DNA of 64,000 nt from Candidatus Kryptoniota bacterium (lineage in GTDB: Bacteria > Bacteroidota > Ignavibacteria > Kryptoniales > JAKASW01): NCBI GenBank assembly GCA_036567965.1, contig DATCTN010000026.1, positions 124,001-188,000 of the forward strand. The letters run 5' to 3'. The translations under genes were made by a program, and so were the position numbers. The notes beneath the pieces were generated by a model. It worked only from the letters and a program-made list of their open reading frames with translations, was not told the DNA's origin and ran no database searches. Positions 24,263 to 32,684 of the stretch are shown piece by piece. Each line of letters opens with the position of its first letter. Position 1 is the stretch's first letter.

Positions 24263-26235
24263 TGGATTCCAAAAAGTACACGATAAAAAAAAGCGCCGTC
24301 GGTGAGGCGCAGCGAAGAGTCTTCAAGATAAACTATGAAGGCGACCTGAACCCCGATCAGCTCGAGGTTGTCAGGACCGTCGACAGCCCCGTCCTCGTGA
24401 TCGCCGGCGCAGGCACGGGCAAGACGAAAACTCTTACTTACCGTGTGGCATATCTTGTCGAACTTGGCGGCAATCCACAATCGATACTACTCCTCACATT
24501 CACCCGCAAAGCGGCTAACGAGATGCTGAAACGCGCGGGGGCACTTTTGAAATCTGCTTCCGCAGACCAGGTCGCGGGCGGAACATTCCATTCCTTCGCG
24601 AACGTGACTCTCAGGCATTACGCCAAGGTTCTCGGTTACGGGGAACAGTTCACGATACTCGACGACTCCGATGCCGCGGATGTCGTAAACTTGCTTCGCA
24701 CCCGCATGAGCCCCGAGAAGAAATCTAAAAGATTTCCGAAAAAGGAAACCCTCGTCGACATTTACAGTCGGTCCGAAAACACTCTTGTCAAAATTGAAGA
24801 AATAGTCTTCAAGGATTATCCGAGATTCGTCGAGCAGCTGGATGACATACTCAAGCTCAAGAATCAGTACGAGGAGTACAAACGGAAATATAACCTGATG
24901 GATTATGATGACCTGCTGAAGAATCTCCGTGAGCTGTTAATCCAAAATGACCCGGTGAGAAAAGCGGTGGCCGGAAAATTCAACTTCGTGATGGTCGATG
25001 AGTTCCAGGACACGAACAAAGTCCAGGGAGAGATCGTCAGGCTTCTCGGGATGGAAAAACAAAACGTGATGGTGGTCGGCGATGACGCACAGAGCATCTA
25101 CTCCTTTCGCGGCGCGAATTTCAGGAACATATTCGATTTCCCGACATATTTTCCGGAATGCAAGATCATAAAGCTCACAGAGAATTACAGGTCGACACAG
25201 GGAATACTTAATTTCTCGAACAAGATCATAGATGCGGCAAAAGAGAAATATGAGAAGGAACTCTATTCCAGAAAGAGGGCCGGCGAGAAACCGGCGATCA
25301 TTTCAGCCGAAAATGAAAACGTGCAATCGAAATTTGTTGTCCAGAGAATCCTCGAGCTGCGTGAAGCAGGAGTGGCGCTGAACGACATCGCGGTCCTCTT
25401 CAGATCGTCTTATCTATCGTTTGATCTGGAAATTGAATTGACTCGCGCGAATATACCTTACGTGAAATTCGGCGGGATGAAGCTCGTTGAATCGGCGCAC
25501 GTGAAGGACGTCGTTGCGTTTCTAAGGATAATGGACAATCCACAGGACGCCGTGGGGTGGCACAGGATACTCCTTCTTCACCCGGGAGTGGGTCCGCGCG
25601 TAGCAGAAAAAGTCCTCGATAGGATCGCACAGGGCGGCGGTGCAACTGATGACTCCGAGACCAAGGTGCCGTCGAGCATTTCAGAGCTGATGGAATTCAT
25701 TACAGAAGAAGGTGGCAAATCGAATCACCCTGTCGACAAGGTCGAATCGGTGTTGCGGTATTACCAGCCGCTTATGAGACAGAAATACGACGATTATCAG
25801 GAGCGCGAAAAGGATTTAGTGATGTTCGCGTCGATTGCTGAACGTTACAGGTCGCTTCAAAATTTTCTTGCGGACCTTGCGCTTGAGCCGCCGACTGAAA
25901 GTGTCATCGAAATGGGAGAAAGCGACCGCGAGGAGGAACAGCTGAATCTCTCGACGATCCATTCCGCGAAGGGACTGGAATGGAACAGCGTGTTCGTCAT
26001 ATGGGCGCTTGACGGCAAATTCCCCTCCGTCCATGCGGGCGAAGACGATGACGAGCTTGAAGAAGAGCGAAGATTAATGTATGTCGCGTGCACGAGAGCG
26101 AAAGAGAACCTGTACGTCACATACCCGATGAACATTTACGACAGGGAAAGCGGGAAGATATTCACCAAGCCGAGCAGGTTCATAGACGTCGTGCCTCCGG
26201 AATTCTTCGAGAAGTGGAATCTGGATTTCGAATAG
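24262..26235 (+). CDS. uvrD: UvrD/PcrA-type superfamily 1 DNA helicase
   Basis: The product is 657 residues from the ATG at 24262. A longer frame to 24016 overlaps the kinase and is rejected. The Q motif is LNPDQLEVV, Walker A GAGTGKTKTL (about 48-57), motif II VDEFQDTN (about 244), motif III QSIYSFRGA, motif V TIHSAKGLEW and motif VI RLMYVACTRAKENL. This is the 3'-to-5' SF1A helicase group that acts in nucleotide excision repair, mismatch repair and replication-fork clearance. It is somewhat shorter than E. coli UvrD and lacks an obvious C-terminal extension. Its place in the operon headed by mutS favours a repair role. Another SF1A member (Rep, PcrA) is possible. Confidence 0.92.
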   Translation: MDSKKYTIKKSAVGEAQRRVFKINYEGDLNPDQLEVVRTVDSPVLVIAGAGTGKTKTLTYRVAYLVELGGNPQSILLLTFTRKAANEMLKRAGALLKSASADQVAGGTFHSFANVTLRHYAKVLGYGEQFTILDDSDAADVVNLLRTRMSPEKKSKRFPKKETLVDIYSRSENTLVKIEEIVFKDYPRFVEQLDDILKLKNQYEEYKRKYNLMDYDDLLKNLRELLIQNDPVRKAVAGKFNFVMVDEFQDTNKVQGEIVRLLGMEKQNVMVVGDDAQSIYSFRGANFRNIFDFPTYFPECKIIKLTENYRSTQGILNFSNKIIDAAKEKYEKELYSRKRAGEKPAIISAENENVQSKFVVQRILELREAGVALNDIAVLFRSSYLSFDLEIELTRANIPYVKFGGMKLVESAHVKDVVAFLRIMDNPQDAVGWHRILLLHPGVGPRVAEKVLDRIAQGGGATDDSETKVPSSISELMEFITEEGGKSNHPVDKVESVLRYYQPLMRQKYDDYQEREKDLVMFASIAERYRSLQNFLADLALEPPTESVIEMGESDREEEQLNLSTIHSAKGLEWNSVFVIWALDGKFPSVHAGEDDDELEEERRLMYVACTRAKENLYVTYPMNIYDRESGKIFTKPSRFIDVVPPEFFEKWNLDFE

Positions 26236-26553
26236 AAATATGCCGCGTCTCTTAAGCCCTCCGTAGTATCGCGCAAATTCCAAATTCAGTAAGCGGTTCC
26301 TGAATGACATGCAATCAATTCTTGTCATTCCGGGGATTCTGAGGAACAATTGGTTAGTGACGACGAAGAATCTTCTGAAGGGCTCATCCATATTCCCGCT
26401 TTGTAAAAATATCGGAGTCTCCTTCACATATTCGTTGAGACTCCGCAGGCAGCTCATACTGACTCTTATCCTGAGATCCTTGAGGACTACCTGCCGTCTT
26501 GCAAGTACTATTTCTTGGTGCATGGCTGAGACTAAAAAGTCGTTAGCAGTACT
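26236..26553. other. non-coding region with inverted repeats (318 bp)
   Basis: This stretch lies between the convergent helicase and membrane-protein genes, and no convincing gene is seen. Short open frames on both strands have no ribosome site and no recognisable protein pattern. It contains a perfect 9-bp inverted repeat (26413-26421 with 26437-26445) and a shorter one (GATTCT at 26335, AGAATC at 26367). The stretch around 26320-26375 has the look of a decayed dispersed repeat. Confidence 0.6.
26413..26445. terminator. 9-bp hairpin in convergent intergenic region
   Basis: CGGAGTCTC and GAGACTCCG form a perfect 9-bp stem with a 15-base loop. It lies between two convergent genes, so it may help end transcription in either direction, though no T-run follows on the plus strand. 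Confidence 0.4.
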
Positions 26554-27006
26554 TTACTGACCCGACAGGTTTTGATCGTCGCGATGAACGGTCCATAGCT
26601 CGCCTACCGCACTCGCGTCGCTGATCCATTCGCCGACAGCCAGCCGAAGAACGAAACAATATGCGTAGAACATGAGCAAAGGGAGATAATGAAGCCCGGT
26701 ATCAAGTATTACGTTGCCAGTCGAGAGGAAAGCGAGCACTGTTGGAATGCCGACCACGACGACAAAGGAAATTATCCATCCGCGATTATGATTCTTGTAC
26801 AGAACATATAGCATGTAAGGAGCGAACGTGACTGCAAGGATGGTCAAAATTATGATTGAAACCGGAATGAAGACTCCACGAGGTATTACGAAACCACCAC
26901 CATATAACAGTATCGTATAACGATTATAGGAGAGCCAATAATGAAGTCGACTCAATCGTTTAATATCAATCCGTGGTTGAATCGTATTAGATGTTCCGGT
27001 TATCAT
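26554..27006 (-). CDS. hypothetical membrane protein
   Basis: This 150-residue protein has three clear hydrophobic segments (PVSIIILTILAVTFAPYMLYVLY, WIISFVVVVGIPTVLAF and YLPLLMFYAYCFVLRLAVG) after a polar N-terminus of about 45 residues, and a short acidic tail. The ATG is preceded by AGGTGAGA at a distance of about eleven bases. I recognise no family. It is separated by 48 bp from the DMT permease gene upstream on the same strand, so it may be the last gene of that unit. Confidence 0.55.
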   Translation of the reverse strand: MITGTSNTIQPRIDIKRLSRLHYWLSYNRYTILLYGGGFVIPRGVFIPVSIIILTILAVTFAPYMLYVLYKNHNRGWIISFVVVVGIPTVLAFLSTGNVILDTGLHYLPLLMFYAYCFVLRLAVGEWISDASAVGELWTVHRDDQNLSGQ

Positions 27007-27054
27007 TTTTCTGATCTCACCTGCACGGATAAAGCTCTTGCATTTTCACGCGGC

Positions 27055-27903
27055 TTAACCCAGTAGCTCCGAAGCCAGGAGTCCGGCGATGATCAGTCCG
27101 CCGCCTATCGCTCCGATCGGCCCGACGAATTCCCCAAATGCGAAGAATGCTATGACATTCGCCATCACCGGCTCCATCGAAAATATGACGGCTGCTTTTG
27201 TCGGCGTCGTTTCACGCTGATACTTAGTCTGCAGATATGTCGAGAAGACCGTCGCCAGAATGGAAGTGTACAGGATCGCCCATACGAAACCCGCCGTGAC
27301 ATGAATGTGCATCGTTTCGACGAACGGTGCGGCCGCGAGTGCGAGCAGTGCCGTCACCGAGAGCTGGAGGAAAGTCAGTTTCGATGGATCGTGCTTCTTG
27401 CCGTAGATGTCGAGATACACAATGTATATCGCGTATGTGATTGCGCAGAATAGTGTGAGTATGTCTCCTATGTTGAACCTTTGTCCGTTCGGAGAAGTGA
27501 GAAGGTACAACCCGACTGCAACCAGTCCAACTCCTATCAAATTTCCGCGTGTCGGAGATTTTCTCTCGATGACCCCCTGCGCAATCGGAGTGAATGCTAC
27601 AAGAAGTCCGGTAATGAATGCCGATTTTGAAGCAGTCGTGTACTTGAGACCGACAGTCTGAAGGGCGAATCCCACCATCAGAAGAATCCCCAGGAACAAT
27701 CCTCCCAGAAGCGTCGCTTTATCCATCTTGAAGTAGTTCTTCCGGTAAATCAACGGGAAAATGAGCGACGCTATTCCAAACCTTAAAGCGAGAAAAGTGA
27801 GCGGGGATGAATCGGTAAGGGCAAACTTGACTACGGCGAATGTACCGCCCCAGACCAGTGTTATAGAAAGAAGGACGAGCTCCGGTTTACGGGATCGGGA
27901 CAT
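27055..27903 (-). CDS. EamA/DMT-family transporter
   Basis: This 282-residue inner-membrane protein has ten predicted helices arranged as two EamA repeats. The first begins LVLLSITLVWGGTFAVVKF and contains PLTFLALRFGIASLIF; the second begins GDILTLFCAITYAIYIVY and ends GGGLIIAGLLASELLG. Members export amino acids, nucleotides or other small metabolites, and the substrate here cannot be predicted. Its ATG lies inside the end of the upstream UbiA-family gene (17-bp overlap on the same strand), so it is cotranscribed with it. Confidence 0.9.
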   Translation of the reverse strand: MSRSRKPELVLLSITLVWGGTFAVVKFALTDSSPLTFLALRFGIASLIFPLIYRKNYFKMDKATLLGGLFLGILLMVGFALQTVGLKYTTASKSAFITGLLVAFTPIAQGVIERKSPTRGNLIGVGLVAVGLYLLTSPNGQRFNIGDILTLFCAITYAIYIVYLDIYGKKHDPSKLTFLQLSVTALLALAAAPFVETMHIHVTAGFVWAILYTSILATVFSTYLQTKYQRETTPTKAAVIFSMEPVMANVIAFFAFGEFVGPIGAIGGGLIIAGLLASELLG

Positions 27904-28810
27904 ATCTGAAAATGAAATCGATCAGCGGCTGCCTGTAATAAATGATTGTCACAACGGAGATGATGTAGAAAACTATATTTACGACCGTCGGCTTGTCTGT
28001 AAGCAAAACCTTCGTCGGGTTTTCGCCGAGCCCGGATTTGTGGATGAGATAAAGGTATCGGAATATTCCGTAGACGACAAAGACGGTCGTGAATATCAGC
28101 GCCTCGGTCCCGAAAGCGCGTACCGTTCTCTCCGACACGGTATAAAGGGCGTAAGTAATGATTACGCTCGCCGCGGATATCGAAAGGATCTGGTCAATCA
28201 AGCTGAGATCGTATTTCGCCAGGACCTTCCGGGATGATTCGTCTCCCGTGACGTTCACGTATTCTCCCCGTCTCTTAGCGACTCCTAGGAAAATCGATAT
28301 GAAGAGAGTCGTCATGACGAGCCAGCTGGAAATCTTCACCCCGATCGCAAATCCGCCCGCGGTTATTCTTATGATGAATCCGATTGCGATGACGAACACG
28401 TCGAGAAGCACGACTTGCTTGAGGAGAAATGAATAGAATAGGTTAAGTATGATGTACAAAACGATTGCCGCACGAGCCGAGGGAGCGATCGACGCAAAAG
28501 TCTGGAGTGAAAACGTTATCAAGAGCAGGAGGAGCGCGAATGCCCAGCCGTTCAAGACCGGAATTTCACCCGAGGCGATCGGGCGGTTTCGCTTGACCGG
28601 ATGAATCCTATCTAGCTCGCGATCAGCAATGTCATTTATCACGTACACGCCCGAAGCGGCAAAACAGAATGAGACAAAGGTGACTATTGTCTCGGTCAAC
28701 ATTGGAAGGTTGAAAAGGTTCTTCGAGAAAATGAGCGGGACAAGGACGAAGACATTCTTTACCCACTGCTCCGTTCTCATCAGTCTTATGTATCTTCGAA
28801 TGCTCATCAT
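27887..28810 (-). CDS. UbiA prenyltransferase, decaprenyl-phosphate phosphoribosyltransferase type
   Basis: The product is 307 residues from the first of two adjacent ATGs (28810). YIRLMRTEQWVKNVFVLVP is the characteristic start of the decaprenyl-phosphate phosphoribosyltransferase-like branch. The first aspartate-rich motif lies in YVINDIADRELDRIHP, followed by KRNRPIASGEI. About nine helices are visible. In actinobacteria this enzyme joins phosphoribose to a polyprenyl phosphate, giving the precursor of arabinan. In other Gram-negatives the product is less clear but probably a lipid-linked pentose for envelope glycans. No epimerase partner (DprE1/2) is adjacent. Family secure, substrate inferred. 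Confidence 0.85.
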   Translation of the reverse strand: MMSIRRYIRLMRTEQWVKNVFVLVPLIFSKNLFNLPMLTETIVTFVSFCFAASGVYVINDIADRELDRIHPVKRNRPIASGEIPVLNGWAFALLLLLITFSLQTFASIAPSARAAIVLYIILNLFYSFLLKQVVLLDVFVIAIGFIIRITAGGFAIGVKISSWLVMTTLFISIFLGVAKRRGEYVNVTGDESSRKVLAKYDLSLIDQILSISAASVIITYALYTVSERTVRAFGTEALIFTTVFVVYGIFRYLYLIHKSGLGENPTKVLLTDKPTVVNIVFYIISVVTIIYYRQPLIDFIFRYVPIP

Positions 28811-28826
28811 TGCGATTTGACTTTCC

Positions 28827-28856
28827 AATTTAGCCAACTGAAGGCTTGTATTACAA
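28827..28856 (-). promoter_or_regulatory. possible sigma70-like promoter before the UbiA gene
   Basis: On the minus strand TTGTAA and TAAATT are separated by 18 bases, and the -10 element ends 16 bases upstream of the ATG. It would give a very short leader. Confidence 0.35.
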
Positions 28857-28864
28857 ATTAGAGA

Positions 28865-28924
28865 AAGGGCAGGCGAAGGGCCGCTCGCCCTTAACATCTG
28901 TCTCTTTCCGAAGCGACCCTTCGC
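28865..28924. repeat. imperfect long inverted repeat in divergent intergenic region
   Basis: The segment at 28873-28887 (GCGAAGGGCCGCT core) is matched in inverted form by 28909-28924, whose complement reads GCGAAGGGTCGCT. A second, competing hairpin joins AAGGGC at 28865 and GCCCTT at 28887. It lies between the divergent UbiA and TauE genes and resembles REP-type palindromes. Confidence 0.45.
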
Positions 28925-29040
28925 ACAGTGGTTGGATTCAGCCGTCGGAAGCGTAGAATGATTGTTACAGATTCAAAACAGCTCATTACGAACCTCCTCT
29001 CCATTTTGTTTTTTCTCCTCAGGCAAAATATATTCAACCC

Positions 29041-29925
29041 ATGTTTCTTACGTATCTTTTGATGTTTCTCATCGCTATCTTCGCGGGATTCTTCGGGGCA
29101 CTTGTCGGCGTCGGCGGTGGAGTTATAATCGTGCCGGCTCTCTCTCTTGTTTTCCACCTCCCGATCCACATGGCCATCGCTGCCAGCATCGTATCCGTCA
29201 TTGCGACATCAATCGCCGGTGCGCTTTCTTATGTCGAGCAGGAAATCACGAACATCAAACTCGGAATGTTCCTCGAGATTGCGACAACCACGGGAGCTCT
29301 TATAGGTGCGCTCATCGGAGTCCTCCTGAACGGCTGGATCCTGAGCATGATTTTTGGTGGGCTTATCTGCTATATGGCAATTATCTCATACAAGACAAGG
29401 AGTTCTGAAGAGAAGATGATCTCTTCGGGCGGTTATTCCTTGGAGTCGAGCGACAAAATTGCGGTCGCCTTGAAATTGCACGGAAAATACCACGACCAGG
29501 CCATGAAGACCGAAGTACATTATCACGCCACAAGGACGATCGAAGGAAGCCTTGTTTCCTCGCTGGCTGGAATTGGGTCCGGACTTCTCGGGATCGGCGG
29601 CGGAGTCATAAAAGTCGCGGCAATGAATTCATTCATGGGAATCCCGATGAAAGCGGCTGTCGCGACAAGCAAATTCATGATCGGGGTAACCGCCGCGACA
29701 AGCGCCGTGGTCTACTTCCTCGCCGGGGGTATCGATATATATGTGGTCGCCCCGGTCGCGCTCGGAACAATGCTGGGCGCGACGTTAGGGAGCTCGGTAA
29801 TGAACAAACTCCACAGCAAGGTCATCAAGACGATCTTCTTCTTCCTCATGATTTATCTCGGCTATCAAATGATCGCGAAGGGTGTGCTTCTGAAATTCAA
29901 TTTCAACCTTCCTGGTACACTATGA
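29041..29925 (+). CDS. TauE/SafE-family sulfite/sulfonate exporter
   Basis: This 294-residue membrane protein has eight helices in two halves. Each half carries the family's glycine-rich motif: FFGALVGVGGGVIIVPAL near the start and GIGSGLLGIGGGVIKVAAM near residue 180. A soluble segment of about 50 residues (TRSSEEKMIS to HYHATRTIEG) joins the halves. The family moves sulfur-containing organic or inorganic anions (sulfite, sulfoacetate, thiosulfate) across the inner membrane. The DUF1634 gene that overlaps its stop (ATGA) is a common companion of this transporter. The actual substrate is not known. Confidence 0.9.
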   Translation: MFLTYLLMFLIAIFAGFFGALVGVGGGVIIVPALSLVFHLPIHMAIAASIVSVIATSIAGALSYVEQEITNIKLGMFLEIATTTGALIGALIGVLLNGWILSMIFGGLICYMAIISYKTRSSEEKMISSGGYSLESSDKIAVALKLHGKYHDQAMKTEVHYHATRTIEGSLVSSLAGIGSGLLGIGGGVIKVAAMNSFMGIPMKAAVATSKFMIGVTAATSAVVYFLAGGIDIYVVAPVALGTMLGATLGSSVMNKLHSKVIKTIFFFLMIYLGYQMIAKGVLLKFNFNLPGTL

Positions 29926-30320
29926 AAGATAATGCTCGCCGAACCGAAGAGGCAGAAGGCCGCGCGCTTACAAAAGTTGTTGCTTTTATCCTCGGAACCG
30001 GAATGTATACGACTGTCGCTCTCTACCTTGCGGGGCTCATCCTCCTTTTCGCGAAAGGCGGAACAGCACCCGCTTTGTCGCGCCAGTATTTCCATTCCTT
30101 CGGAGATTTTTTCTCGGGCCTGGTCACTCTCGATGCGAGAGCGTTTCTGTATCTCGGCACCATAACTCTCTTGCTTACTCCAGTGAGTCGTGTGTTTATT
30201 TCAATATTTGCATTCTGGAGAGAGAGGGATTTCAAATTCGTAGGTATAACCCTGATCGTGTTTCTCGTGATAGTCGCCAGCGTTCTTGTAGGGAGCGTCT
30301 TCAAGATTAATCTCGGGTGA
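29922..30320 (+). CDS. DUF1634 membrane protein, TauE partner
   Basis: This 132-residue protein has three helices (VVAFILGTGMYTTVALYLAGLILLF, FLYLGTITLLLTPVSRVFISIF, FVGITLIVFLVIVASVLVG). The order and spacing, including LLLTPVSRV and the WRERDFKF turn, match DUF1634, which is typically encoded with TauE/SafE permeases. Its ATG overlaps the permease stop by four bases. A helper or second subunit of the exporter is the natural inference. The biochemical role is unknown. Confidence 0.85.
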   Translation: MKDNARRTEEAEGRALTKVVAFILGTGMYTTVALYLAGLILLFAKGGTAPALSRQYFHSFGDFFSGLVTLDARAFLYLGTITLLLTPVSRVFISIFAFWRERDFKFVGITLIVFLVIVASVLVGSVFKINLG

Positions 30321-30393
30321 CGTTTTCGCCCCGCTCGTTCTCTAAGGTCAGAAACGTGTAGATTAGTCTCTTTGACGAGAGCAGGAAAGGAAA

Positions 30394-30422
30394 TTGATTT
30401 TAACTCCCGTTATTGCTAAAAT
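30394..30422 (+). promoter_or_regulatory. sigma70-like promoter before sppA
   Basis: TTGATT and TAAAAT are separated by exactly 17 bases. The predicted start near 30429 gives a leader of about 36 bases to the sppA ATG. The -35 flank (TTGATTTTAACTCC) recurs almost identically before the YtxH gene. Confidence 0.6.
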
Positions 30423-30464
30423 ACTGTCCAATGAAGACTTATCAAGTTGACCAATCGGGCTCCA

Positions 30465-31358
30465 ATGAAGAAATCGACTAAGGTTTTTCTGTGGATTCTC
30501 GGTATCGTTTTATTGGGGAGCGTCTTCATGGCTGTCCTCTTGAGCGGCGGCGGATCTGAAGAAAGTGAGTACGATCTTTCCGGTCCCGGTTCCAAAATAG
30601 CAGTCGCTAACATTACGGGTACAATCCTATCTTCTCGCGAAATCGTTTCAAGCCTGATGTCGCTGTCCGAGAACAGGAGCGTGAAGGCAATACTCCTTCG
30701 TGTCGACAGTCCCGGTGGCGGGGTCGCTGCAAGCCAGGAAATTTTTGAAGAGGTAAAATATATAAGTGATTCCGTCAAGCCTGTCGTCGTGTCCATGGGC
30801 GCCCTTGCCGCAAGCGGTGGATACTATGTGAGCTGTCCTGCAACGAGGATCGTCGCTAACCCTGGAACTGTGACCGGAAGCATCGGTGTGATCGCGATGT
30901 TCCCCAATTACGGGAAGCTGATGGAAAAACTCGGACTTGACATGAATGTCATCAAAAGCGGGGAGTTCAAGGATTCGGGATCTCCTTTCAGAAAGATGAC
31001 AGATCAGGATAAACAGTATTTCCAGGGAGTTGTCAACGACACCTACAGTCAGTTCATTGCAGTGGTGTCAAGAGAAAGAAAGATCGACATAAACCAATTG
31101 AAGAAGATCGCGGACGGGCGAGTCTTTACAGGTTCCCAGGCGCTGAAACTGGGGCTCGTCGATACTCTCGGCTCTTTCGAAGACGCGATAAAGATCGCGG
31201 CGAACCTCGGCGGCATAAAAGGGAAACCGATTGTGGTCGAGGCGAGAAGGCAAAGAACTCTTTCCGACCTCATCTTCGGCGACCTCCTTTCGAAGTTTCA
31301 CTTCCTGGAAAAAGACTTTGAGGAGCAGCCCGTCCTACAGTATAGATTTTTGCAGTAA
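30465..31358 (+). CDS. sppA: signal peptide peptidase SppA (short form)
   Basis: The product is 297 residues from the ATG at 30465, which gives MKKSTKVFLWILGIVLLGSV, one membrane anchor. This is the single-domain 36-kDa type (as in Bacillus), not the tandem E. coli type. The ClpP-like fold shows LLRVDSPGGG (oxyanion strand), the nucleophile in GALAASGGYY (S117), and the general-base lysine in SGEFKDSGSP (K169). The enzyme degrades leftover signal peptides in the membrane. A TTG start 18 bases upstream is possible. A good promoter lies 43 bases before the ATG. HU follows on the same strand. Confidence 0.93.
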   Translation: MKKSTKVFLWILGIVLLGSVFMAVLLSGGGSEESEYDLSGPGSKIAVANITGTILSSREIVSSLMSLSENRSVKAILLRVDSPGGGVAASQEIFEEVKYISDSVKPVVVSMGALAASGGYYVSCPATRIVANPGTVTGSIGVIAMFPNYGKLMEKLGLDMNVIKSGEFKDSGSPFRKMTDQDKQYFQGVVNDTYSQFIAVVSRERKIDINQLKKIADGRVFTGSQALKLGLVDTLGSFEDAIKIAANLGGIKGKPIVVEARRQRTLSDLIFGDLLSKFHFLEKDFEEQPVLQYRFLQ

Positions 31359-31391
31359 TCCGGAGTACCCCTTCGGAAAAAGGAGAATATA

Positions 31392-31730
31392 ATGAGCGTT
31401 ACTAAAGCTGATATTGTCGAAGAAATTGCTTTGCAAACCGGTCTCACGAAGATTGAGACTCAGGCTGTGGTCGAGGGATTCCTCGCGTCCGTGCGGAACG
31501 CACTGGCGGAAGGAAAGGCTATCGAGATCAGGGGATTCGGAAGTTTCAAGATCAGGAAACGAAAAGGACGAATGGCGCGCAATCCGAAAACAGGTCAGGC
31601 ATATCCTGTGAAGGAACAGTTTGTGCCCTACTTCAAAGTGTCTAAGGAGTTCAAGGCTTTTGTCGACGAACATCTCGGCAAGAATATTGCGCCTGACAAG
31701 GGAAGCGTAGAGGAGGCAGCCCAGAAGTGA
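31392..31730 (+). CDS. HU/IHF-family DNA-binding protein
   Basis: This 112-residue histone-like protein has the standard HU core followed by a C-terminal extension of about 20 residues (NIAPDKGSVEEAAQK). Core signatures are TKADIVEEIA, EIRGFGSFKIRKRKGRMARNPKTG (the DNA-clasping arm, broken here by FKI) and VPYFKVSKEFK. The arm proline of HU/IHF aligns with RNPKTG. The ribosome site is AAAGGAG. It packs and bends DNA. The last bases overlap the next gene's GTG (GTGA), an uncommon arrangement for a nucleoid protein. Confidence 0.93.
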   Translation: MSVTKADIVEEIALQTGLTKIETQAVVEGFLASVRNALAEGKAIEIRGFGSFKIRKRKGRMARNPKTGQAYPVKEQFVPYFKVSKEFKAFVDEHLGKNIAPDKGSVEEAAQK

Positions 31731-32683
31731 AGTCGGGTTTTTGTCCGAAGTGCGGCACAGAAGTCTCGTCAGAGTTTGCTTTTTGTCCGAAGTGCGGATT
31801 CAAACTCCCTGAGATTGAGCATGGACCGGTCGAAGAGACAACTGCCGTTTCCACCGGTGCGGCTCTTATCTGTCCGACCTGCGGATTCGTGAATTCTCCT
31901 CGCGCGCTGTCTTGTGAGTCGTGCGGCACTTCCCTGAAGAGCGTATCGAGAGTTTCAATTGAGAAGGCCGAACAGACTGGATCGGAACCACAGCCCGAAC
32001 GAATCACCCGGCAGGAATCAAAAGATCAGCTCCCGAAGCAAAAGCGCGACAAGACTCAAAAAGAAAAACCGCAGCAAAACGTCCGAAAGAAATTTCATCT
32101 CGAGCCGTTCCAGGTCGCTGTAATAGTCGCAGCAGTATTTCTCGGCGCGGTGCTTACATACGGAATCATGACCTCGTCGAAACCCTCTCAGTCACAGCAG
32201 GATGATTCTAGCACACAGCAGGCTGCCGGCTCCACTCAACCGAGTGCTGACATTCTGCAGGCGATCGACAGACTCAGACAGGTTGTCGACAAGAATCCGT
32301 CCGATCTTGTTTCTACACTCAAGCTTGCGAACATGCTCCAGGACAACACTTTTTACGATCAAGCTGCGATTTATTACAAGCGATATCTCGACAAGGTTCC
32401 GACCAACGACGACGCGCGCGTGGATTATGGCGTCACATTATTTGAAGGCGGCAGGACACAGGATGCCATCGCACAGCTGAACCAGGCTATAAAGAACAAT
32501 CCTAAGCATCAGGTTGCATACTTCAATCTCGGAATAGTATATCTTAATGCGCAGGAAATCGACAAGGCGACAGACGCCTTCAAGAAATGCGTTACGATAG
32601 ATCCGACGACAGATATCGGAAAGAAAGCCAAACAGACTTTGGACGAACACATGAACATTCCTAACCAGCAGGAGGTGAAGTAG
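31727..32683 (+). CDS. double zinc-ribbon, single-helix, TPR protein
   Basis: This 318-residue protein begins at a GTG that overlaps the HU stop and has AGGAGG ten bases upstream. The N-terminus holds two zinc-ribbon units: CPKCGTE with CPKCGFK, and CPTCGFV with CESCGTS. A charged linker (QKRDKTQKEK) leads to one helix (FQVAVIVAAVFLGAVLTYGIM), then a low-complexity S/Q stretch and about four TPR-like repeats (TLKLANMLQDNTFYDQAAIYYKR and following). The ribbons should be cytoplasmic and the TPRs periplasmic. The architecture suggests a scaffold linking the two sides of the inner membrane. No function is known. Confidence 0.8.
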   Translation: MKSGFCPKCGTEVSSEFAFCPKCGFKLPEIEHGPVEETTAVSTGAALICPTCGFVNSPRALSCESCGTSLKSVSRVSIEKAEQTGSEPQPERITRQESKDQLPKQKRDKTQKEKPQQNVRKKFHLEPFQVAVIVAAVFLGAVLTYGIMTSSKPSQSQQDDSSTQQAAGSTQPSADILQAIDRLRQVVDKNPSDLVSTLKLANMLQDNTFYDQAAIYYKRYLDKVPTNDDARVDYGVTLFEGGRTQDAIAQLNQAIKNNPKHQVAYFNLGIVYLNAQEIDKATDAFKKCVTIDPTTDIGKKAKQTLDEHMNIPNQQEVK

Positions 32684-32684
32684 T

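Noticed and set aside
26309-26560. Short plus-strand frame in the gap after the helicase
   Set aside because: No ribosome site, no domain, and it covers the inverted repeats of a probably decayed element.
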